Assembly (NCBI GenBank): GCA_029844215.1
Contig: CM056726.1
Location: 38,123,001-38,187,000, forward strand
Length of the DNA stretch: 64,000 bases
From: Przewalskia tangutica
Lineage: Eukaryota > Streptophyta > Magnoliopsida > Solanales > Solanaceae
Reading direction: 5' to 3'
In this document: positions 57,063 to 64,000 of the stretch, one piece after another
Numbering within the stretch: the first letter of the stretch is position 1
Layout: each line of letters begins with the position of its first letter
Notes under the pieces: model-generated
Seen by the model: only the letters and a program-made list of their open reading frames with translations
The model's database searches: none
Told to the model about the DNA's origin: nothing
Position numbers and translations under genes: made by a program

Positions 57063-58333
57063 TGTTAGGCATATTTTATATACACTTTTTGAGTCATTTT
57101 TAGTTAGTATTTTTCTCATTTTCGTTGAAATTAGTATCGTGTTAGGGTCGTTTTTCTTTCTTTTGAGTCACAGCGGTCCTAAATGGAGAAATGGCAAAAA
57201 GAAGATGAAATGAGCATAATTGAGATGGAATTGTACACTAAAAGGGCCAAGAAATGAAGCCTAAGAAGTCCCGGGAAGCATAGAAGAAATCTGACAAAGT
57301 TCGGACGGAAAAAAGACACAAAACCGAAAAAATGCCCGAAGACGCCACAGTATGCATGGCCTGCTTTCTTATTTGTCGATTTTTTCGCGGGAGTTTGGCC
57401 ACACAAGCCGTCTGAGATTTGATTTTTGGGCCGAATTTCAGAGGGTTAAAAGGATCTGAAGCGCAAGTTTTCTCAAGTATAAAACCCTACTCATTATCTT
57501 ACATCTTGTACATAATTCTACATTCTACTTTGGAGAGGAAAAAGAGGCCACAAGCTACAAGATTGGAGACAACTTTGTTCAAGTTCTTTCCTTTTCTGTT
57601 TTATTTATTTCAGTTCATGTTGGATATTGAATTAGTGCTTAGCATGTCTATGGCTTGGAGCTAAACTCTTAATTAGGGCTTTCTATTGAATCGCTTGAAA
57701 CTCGTTTTTATGAATTAATGCATTAGTTTGGTTTCTTCTTCATCATGTTAAGATTTATTAAATATTGGTTTGAATGTTTGATAGTTAACTGATCACTTTA
57801 TCATAATTTATATGATTTCGAATCGAGATCCGAGAGGGGAGATTTGAATAAGCTGTAATTGAATAGACATAGGTTAAAATCGCTGACGAAAGTACCCCGA
57901 TAATTGTGTAGCATTTTAAGTTATTGTTCTTAATCCTCCTATGTGGTAAAATCTATCATAGAAATATAAAAGGTTTCTGCACTGGGGTTGAGCTTTTATA
58001 TATCCTAACCGAAATATAAGACATACTAGTTAACCTGTTATCTAAGAAGCCATTATTGTTGCATTGAGGATTAAAAATAGTGTATAGTCGAGGATATTGG
58101 AAGCCCTATTTCCACCGTAACTGATTTAAATCAAAGCATATTTAGTTAACTCTTGCAATTGCTCTAGTAGTTTTTAGGTAAAAATCCAAATCAAACTATC
58201 GTTAGTCAAATAGAAACATAGAGTAGATATTCAGTAATTGAAAAACGTTCTCTGAGGACGATATTCGGTCTTACAGACTATATTACTTGAAACGATACGT
58301 ACACTTGCGTAAGCATTTGGAAATCGGTTAACA
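57063..58333 (+). mobile_element. Athila-like 3' LTR, 1.27 kb
   Basis: Starts TGTTAGGC after the polypurine tract and ends GGTTAACA. Near its end it has the Athila-typical blocks TCTGAGGACGATATTCGGTC (58250) and GTACACTTGCGTAAGCATTT (58299). A TATAAAA box is at 57478-57484. No primer-binding site follows, so it is a 3' or solo LTR; the preceding tail makes a 3' LTR more likely. It may be the end of the plus-strand Athila element seen at 8810-9718. Confidence 0.7.
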
Positions 58334-58968
58334 ACCGTGTACAATGTCTTTAACTAACTTTCTTAAGAATTCGTCACTCCTCAAAAATTCATTTATTTTG
58401 AAATGAAAAATGTAATACTCAATAGATCTTACTTTCTTCTCAATAGTCCCGGACGGTAGGAATAATAAATGAATATTTTCTTATCTCCCATTATTATTGT
58501 CACTCATATATGAATTCATTACTCACTTAATTCCACTCCAGTAAGGGGTGCTTTATCCCTACTCCATATGTTTCAATTATTATGTCTTATATTTTTTAAT
58601 GTGTTTAACCAAAAATCATATTTCTATAATTTAGCAAGATTTAAAATTTTAATACATTTTAACCTTAATGACACTTCACTTTAGAGTTAATATGGTGTTT
58701 AAGATCATATAATTTAAAAGGTAATTTTATATGTATACACACCTTTAATTTAGATGTTTGGAATCAAAGAAAGGGGCAGTAGATTATTCATGTGCAAATC
58801 AAGATACGGTCCGATTAAAGCATATCCTATACAATAGTTCTAGTCCTGCCTTTCCAATAAGACTGATAGATTTACAATTTTTAGAGGTTCGAAATATACG
58901 AGGAAGGTGCTTGGAATAATCTCACTCAGTGAGTCGGAAAAAACTCACCAACCGGGAAAAATGCTCAA
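58334..58968. other. AT-rich spacer
   Basis: No gene, RNA or repeat recognised. Confidence 0.4.
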
Positions 58969-58970
58969 TA

Positions 58971-59243
58971 CTCTCTCTGTCTCAAATTATTTATTATTTT
59001 TTAGTTTACACGCCCATTAAAAAATATTAATTAGGAGGGGTATTTGACCTATCTTGCCCTTATTTATATCTACGTTATAATCTTTCTCCATTAAATGTTT
59101 ACTATATTTATGTGTCATCTTCATTAATGACAAAGGGTAAAATGAAAGAAAAATAATTAATTGTGTTTTGAACTTCTAAAATGACAAATAATTTGAGACA
59201 ACTATTTTTAGTAACCACGACAAATAATTTGAAACATGAGAAG
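58971..59243. mobile_element. Stowaway-like MITE, about 273 bp
   Basis: Left end CTCTCTCTGTCTCAAATTAT and right end CAAATAATTTGAAACATGAG are inverted copies of the Stowaway-type CTCCCTCCGTCTCAAATT terminus, flanked by TA at 58969-58970 and 59244-59245. The right end is doubled: a second AAATAATTTGAGAC block lies about 35 bases inside. The interior is AT-rich and non-coding. Confidence 0.7.
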
Positions 59244-59245
59244 TA

Positions 59246-60054
59246 TGATTTAAGATTTTCTTTGAAGAAATAATCTCCTATACTTACTTGCAACACATAG
59301 AATAAAACAGAGTAAATACTGTATTTAATTAGAAACTACTCCTAAATTATAAATCTACTAAAGTACTTGTACATCGACAAATGAAACATATGGGTAGAGT
59401 ACAAAATTTGTAGACACAAGAAGAAACATCGAAAATGTTTTAAGGTGGTGTTTGGCCAAGCTTCTAGAATATTTTAAATAGTTTTAAATCTATTAAAAAG
59501 AATATTCTAGTAAATTTGCATAAATATTGATCAAACAGAAAACTGTTTCTGTTTCTCAAAAACACTTCTATAATTTTAAAAAAACAGAAACAAAGATCGG
59601 TGAAACAGACCTTAAAAATAGTTACTCCTAGTCCTAGATGAGAATGGGAGTGCGATATTGAAAGGCTAACGCACATCAACTCTCTTTGCTTTAAAGTCTT
59701 GTCATCAAAGTTATTTCCACTCAACAGACAAATTAACATCATCCCTAGATTTTTACTTATTCACTATATTAAAAATATTTTTTTATTTTTATTATATCAA
59801 AAATATTTTTTCTATTTTATTAATAGTATTAAATATTTATTTTAAATAATTTTTAAGTTTATTAAAATTATAAAATTATGCATTAATTAATATGAGTGTC
59901 ATAATAAATTATATGTATATAAAATAATGAGGACAAAGAACGCCCATAGTAATCAACTAATCATATACGTAAGCAAAAGCCCTGAACCTACTTTCTTACC
60001 CTTTTCCCTTCACCAAATGCCAGTGCACAAGTTGTGAAATTTACACTCTTTTTC
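59246..60054. other. Upstream region of the FLA7 gene
   Basis: No gene. GGTGTTTGGCCAAGCTTCTAGA at 59452-59473 resembles one end of a common solanaceous MITE, but no matching second end was found. 59760-59930 is very AT-rich. The distal FLA7 promoter probably lies here, but I can assign no specific motif. Confidence 0.4.
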
Positions 60055-60062
60055 TTTAAATA
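60055..60062 (+). promoter_or_regulatory. FLA7: TATA-like box of FLA7
   Basis: TTTAAATA lies about 35-45 bases upstream of a CT-rich leader (60095-60120), a usual plant arrangement. The transcription start is inferred near 60090-60100, not seen. Confidence 0.5.
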
Positions 60063-60094
60063 CTCTCTTTGTACACCAAACTCCATACCATTTT

Positions 60095-60134
60095 GCTCTC
60101 AAGCTCTCTCTCTCTCTCAGCTGCTTGCTTCAAG
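60095..60134 (+). other. FLA7: Predicted FLA7 leader exon
   Basis: CT-rich stretch (CTCTCTCTCTCTC at about 60104) ending CAAG before GTCTGT, a plausible 5' splice site at 60134/60135. It contains no ATG. Confidence 0.5.
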
Positions 60135-61107
60135 GTCTGTTTTTCTCTCTGATAATTCTCTGTTTTTCTTAACAGTTGCATTATTTCCCACCCACCCACC
60201 CCCTTTTTCTTCTGTTTTTGTATGAGTGTAGTGGGATTTGTGTGTGTTTGTGTTGAGGGGGGGGGGGGGGGAGTAATGACTGGATCTGGATCTGTGCTCT
60301 TGTTCAGTCAGCTGAATGTACTGCATTGTTTTCCTCAAAGATATCGAAAGCAGTTACTGTTATTGACATTGTAACATCTGGAAGTCTCTTTTTCTTGGTG
60401 TTTTTTACTGTTTTATCTGCTTTATTTTGTCTTGCACTTTACTGCATGTTACCTGAATTAACAACTTTTTTTAAGAATTTATCGATTTAGTCCTTCAGTT
60501 GATGAGTTACAAATTTTATGTGAGGTAAGGCGTCTGATAGGCACTTGTGGTCATTTCTTCCCGACCCATGCATAATCTTAACTTAGTGCACCGGCTTCCT
60601 TTTAGTGACATTTATGCTCAATTGTTACTTGCTCAAGTTTTTCAAGAAAATTTTAGCATGAGTTTGTAGTGCAAGTATGAAAATGCACCAAAAGGATAGA
60701 TAAAAATTACCCTCAGGAAATTCTAAAGTGGAAAATGTTGAGATCTAAGTAAAAGGGTGTCTAGATAACATATTCTTGTGATTTCAGATTAAAAAAAATG
60801 AGCTTAACTGTCAGGGCGGAGCCAGAAGCCCGGATATGAGTTCGGTTGAATCCAGTAAATTTACTGTGTTTTTGTGTTAAGAAATTCATTAAATATATAC
60901 AAATATTAAATTTAGAACCCATTTATTACCACTTGAAGTCGGCGTTTTAAAATTCAGAATCCATAAAATTGAAATTTTGGCTGTCTATGTTAACTGTAGC
61001 AATTCACTTGGATTGGTCCTGTTTGGCTTAGTTTTAGCTAAAGATGCTAACTTTATGCCAATTTGCTCTAATTTTGGTTGACTTAATCATGGATCTTGAA
61101 TTTGTAG
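60135..61107 (+). other. FLA7: Predicted leader intron of FLA7, 973 nt
   Basis: From GT at 60135 to TTTGTAG at 61107, T-rich throughout. It contains a run of 15 G at 60257-60271 and a MITE remnant at about 60814-60985. Without removal, many upstream ATGs would precede the FLA7 start; after splicing, none remain. Splice sites are predicted from sequence only. Confidence 0.5.
60814..60985 (+). mobile_element. MITE remnant in the leader intron
   Basis: GGGCGGAGCCAGAA, GAGTTCGGTTGAATCC, a TTCATTAAATATATACAAA segment and AATTTTGGCTG at the right resemble a short solanaceous MITE that normally ends CTGGCTCCGCC. The right end is decayed. Family assignment is from memory. Confidence 0.55.
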
Positions 61108-61140
61108 GGGTCAGTCAGTGTATATCAGCACTAAGAGAAA

Positions 61141-61935
61141 ATGGGCTACTCCATGCTTTTCGTTGTCAGTAGTCTGCTTCTAGTCCTTCAAATGTCAACT
61201 GTAGCCACGAAAGGAAAAGCTGTTCCACCCCCAATCATGGCTCCAGCACCTGCACCAGGCCCCGAATACACGAACCTAACGGACTTACTCTCCGTTGCAG
61301 GCCCTTTCCACACATTCCTTAACTACCTCGAATCGACTAAAGTCATCGAGACTTTCCAAACCCAAGCTAACGACACAGAAGAAGGGATCACACTTTTTGT
61401 TCCCAAAGATTCCGCCTTTACCTCACTTAAAAAGCCTTCCCTTTCCAACCTCACCAGGGACCAACTCAAGTCCCTTTGCCTTTTCCATGCATTGCCACAT
61501 TACTATTCTCTAGCTGATTTCAAGAACCTCAGTGACATGAGCCCTATTAATACCTTTGCTGGTGGAAATTTGTACTCGTTGAACTTCACCGATGACTCTG
61601 GGACCGTTCACCTTAACTCAGGATGGTCTAGAACTAAAGTCAGCAGCGCTGTTCGCACCACTTTTCCAGTTGCTGTTTATCAGGTGGACAAGGTCCTTCT
61701 TCCCGAAGCTATTTTCGGGACAGATTTACCTCCAATGCCAGCACCAGCACCTGCACCAGTAAAAGATATCGCCCCCGCTGCTGATGGTCCAGTGGCTGAT
61801 CAGGCTGGGAGAGTTAGAGCAGCAGCGTCGCCAGATTCATCATCACCATCAGCTTCTTACAGGATGATGAGTTGGGGCATTTTGAATCATTTGGTTTTGG
61901 CAATTGCTGGTGGATTCTTGATGTTTTTCTCGTAA
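61141..61935 (+). CDS. FLA7: Fasciclin-like arabinogalactan protein, FLA7 type
   Basis: An intact 264-codon single exon. Order: signal peptide about 1-23 (MGYSMLFVVSSLLLVLQ), proline-rich AGP segment PPPIMAPAPAPGP (29-41), one fasciclin domain about 45-190 with the H1 block ITLFVPKDSAF (83-93), the central LCLFHALPHYYSLADF (112-127) and the H2 block VAVYQVDKVLLP (177-188), a second AGP segment PPMPAPAPAP (197-206), and a hydrophobic tail (246-263) after small residues, the layout of a GPI-attachment signal. Five N-glycosylation sequons are present (N45, N77, N103, N129, N148). The block order and length resemble Arabidopsis FLA7 (about 254 residues). The ATG at 61141 is the first in the predicted spliced leader and starts the signal peptide. 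Such proteins sit at the plasma membrane/cell wall and are linked to adhesion and wall formation; substrate or partner is unknown. The assignment to FLA7 within the single-domain FLAs is by recognition, without alignment. Confidence 0.95.
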   Translation: MGYSMLFVVSSLLLVLQMSTVATKGKAVPPPIMAPAPAPGPEYTNLTDLLSVAGPFHTFLNYLESTKVIETFQTQANDTEEGITLFVPKDSAFTSLKKPSLSNLTRDQLKSLCLFHALPHYYSLADFKNLSDMSPINTFAGGNLYSLNFTDDSGTVHLNSGWSRTKVSSAVRTTFPVAVYQVDKVLLPEAIFGTDLPPMPAPAPAPVKDIAPAADGPVADQAGRVRAAASPDSSSPSASYRMMSWGILNHLVLAIAGGFLMFFS

Positions 61936-62110
61936 GGAAAAAAAATGATGTTCAGAGGGAGTACTGTTAAGTTATGTTGAACATCATGGTACATCTGTTT
62001 CTTATTGGTTTTTGATATATACTCCATTGGCCATTTAGTATTGGTTACTTTACAATATTTTTGTATACATTCATGTATCATTTTCATTTCTCATACTCCA
62101 TATTCTTTAT
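61936..62110 (+). other. FLA7: Predicted 3' untranslated region of FLA7
   Basis: T-rich sequence after the stop, with TTTTTGTATAC and TTCATGTATC near 62057-62078 as possible upstream elements. No AATAAA is seen; the end is approximate. Confidence 0.4.
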
Positions 62111-63635
62111 CAGCCAACCTTTCTCTATTCATTAGTTTTATCATTGTGGAATTCTTTTTCCGAAGTGGTGCTCTTTAAGCTTTCAATATTGATTCCATTA
62201 CTATGTTGCAAATCATGACCTCTAATTTTTATGTCGTATTGCATGATAACCCATGGAAAAAATTGAGTATGCTACTCATCTTTTGTTGTTAGTACAATTG
62301 AGTATGCGACTCATTATGCTTCTCACACATGTCAAAGAAGACTCTGAAATTCAATACTCCCTCCTGTTCAAAATAAGTATTGTTATCAATTTGGTCCGAA
62401 GTAAATGTCGCTTCAAGAAACCGATAAGGCATTAATTATTTCGAATAAAAAAATTAGCCTTACTTTTAGAGGGTGTATCAAAACCGTAAATGAAGAAGGT
62501 AGTAGTAGGAAGAAGAGTTTGATTAGGAGCTCTCGATTAATGAATTTGGAAGAGTCTAAACTTAAAGGCTAATAGGGATTTAAGTGAATTATTGCACGAG
62601 ATTAAGTGGAGGCAATTCTTTTTTTTTTGATAGTTCAGATTTCCAGGCTTGCGCCTACCAGACGTCCTAAAGGTAATAGCACATTATTACAAGTAAATCT
62701 ATTCTGAATACAGGAAACCTGGTGGTCCAAATCAACAATTTTGAATTTCTTTAGTTTGACTAAATAGCCTGACTACAATTCCCAAGGTTAATCTCAGGTG
62801 ACATTAATTATATGTCCGACCTCTTTAATAGCTTGAGAGAAAAGGACAAAGCCTTAGCAAACATACTTGATACACAGCTTATTTAGGTAGCAAGTGTAAT
62901 GGATGAATAGTTTGCCTTGTAAAAAGAGTTGAAGAATGACAAAATGACTAATTTTCTACGAAATGGGAAGCACAAAAATATAATAAGTTCTATATTACAA
63001 AAAATAGTTTAAATTATAAGTACAATAACTGGCCTAAGTGTTATTTTTATCTAAATCTTTTATTTATACAGACATATATATGTATTTATTTACTAAAAGA
63101 GTTATTTAAAAAATTCTTACTATTTTTAGAAAATAGAGAAATAATTAATTATTATTTTCAATTTTACCTTTAGCATTAATAGACTGAACATTTATTAAAG
63201 ATATTAATGTGGTGAGAACTCATAAAATAAATATGAGTAAATTAATCAAATCACTCTTAATGTAATATTTTCTTAAAGGTTTTTTAAAAGAACTATATGA
63301 CAAGTAAATAAGATCATAAAAAGTATATATAAGATGAATTTAAGTTTCACATATCATATATTTTTACATTATCATGTTAAATTGGCTGCAGTAACATGCA
63401 CTATTTATACAGACATAATATGATAACTTAGAAAATATAATAAATAATATATTAAATTAAATTAACCGTATAAAATATTAAATATATGTATATAACTTAA
63501 ATCCTAACACACATAAATCACGATATATCTTGACACACAAATCACGATCTATTCCGTCAAATATTTAACAACTGGAATCACATGGCCCCAAGTAACCTAC
63601 TAATTAATTCACTTGTCAAAACTGATAATAAAACA
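62111..63635. other. Intergenic, AT-rich
   Basis: No gene recognised. CTCCCTCCTGTTCAAAATAA at 62357 looks like a single Stowaway-type end. A T-run at about 62621 followed by TTGATAG resembles the reversed 3' end of a LINE, perhaps a short fragment to about 62790. The rest, 62800-63635, is low-complexity AT-rich DNA. Confidence 0.4.
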
Positions 63636-64000
63636 AAGGGAAAACGGTCAAATTTGTTCTTCAATTATGCTTTATAGTTTAACATTGCCCTCTAAAATTG
63701 CCCTTTCCGTTAACATACTTATCAAATTTGCCCTTACATGGATAAAAATCTGACTTGGACTCCTCAACACAAAAAAAATTCACGTCAAATCCACATAAAC
63801 GCCATGTAGGTGTCTCACTGTTACAGCCGACGACCCCTTTTTGCTCCATCTCAGACCACAACACATTTCTTAACCACGCCCAACAACTAGCAACTCGATT
63901 AGAATTCGCATCAAACTGAACTCCAATTTCTACCACCTACACCACTGCCACTGATAAAGTGATAAAATTCCTGGATCATAAGTGAAAATGAGTGACCCAT
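63636..64000. repeat. Possible dispersed repeat, cut by the window end
   Basis: GGGAAAACGGTCAAATTTG, TTGCCCTTTCCGTTAAC and AATTTGCCCTTACATGG resemble a dispersed repeat often seen in plant intergenic DNA. No ends are visible. The 85-residue minus-strand ORF here is not recognised. Confidence 0.3.

Noticed and set aside
61295..61513. 72-codon ORF inside FLA7
   Set aside because: Alternative-frame shadow of the intact 264-codon FLA7 frame.
1..64000. tRNA or rRNA genes
   Set aside because: The only tRNA-related sequences seen are short retroelement primer-binding sites; no cloverleaf with A and B boxes was recognised.

Overview
The window is plant nuclear DNA, most likely from an asterid and probably Solanaceae. 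This rests on one intact single-exon fasciclin-like arabinogalactan protein gene (FLA7 type), several plant-specific LTR-retrotransposon lineages (Athila, Tat/Ogre-like, Del/Tekay-like), a plant L1-type LINE and short MITEs whose ends resemble common solanaceous repeats. The lineage call is by pattern memory, not by a search. About 58 kb of the 64 kb is nested retrotransposon; only the last ~4 kb looks like host gene space.

Layout. 1-5894: a gag-only (TR-GAG-like) LTR element with the end of its 5' LTR, a 2.1-kb interior and a complete 3' LTR (2239-5894). It sits inside another LTR (5895-8808), which itself interrupts an Athila reverse transcriptase (8810-9718). 9719-16236: a decayed Del/Tekay-type gypsy element on the minus strand with a truncated 3' LTR. 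16237-17226, 30445-32615 and 50505-52425 are three pieces of one minus-strand Tat-type gypsy element. It was split first in its integrase by a 13.2-kb Ogre-like element (17227-30439, target-site duplication CCTTC) and also in its reverse transcriptase by a 17.9-kb composite (32616-50499, target-site duplication TGATC).

The Ogre-like element carries no recognised gag or pol of its own but holds a broken minus-strand LINE (about 23457-27840), arrays of hairpin-forming modules in its 5' leader and another hairpin array just before its polypurine tract. The 17.9-kb composite is a plus-strand TR-GAG element carrying a second, opposite-strand TR-GAG element with an extra partial LTR. 52956-56318 is a solo LTR (minus strand, duplication ATTCA) with a 49-bp tandem array. 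56324-58333 is an Athila-like 3' tail with polypurine tract and LTR.

58334-60054 is AT-rich spacer with a Stowaway-like MITE. The FLA7 gene follows: TATA-like box near 60055, a CT-rich leader, a predicted 973-nt leader intron holding a MITE remnant, and the coding exon 61141-61935. The remaining 2 kb has no recognised gene.

The only gene expected to function is FLA7, encoding a secreted, probably GPI-anchored cell-surface glycoprotein. The retroelement reading frames are broken; two reverse transcriptases have lost a catalytic aspartate. I found no new defence or metabolic system. The most distinctive signals are the hairpin arrays in the Ogre-like element, a conserved second primer-binding-site-like sequence in the TR-GAG family, and a copy-to-copy difference pattern concentrated at CAG/CTG/CCG sites that suggests consensus errors at methylated CHG positions.
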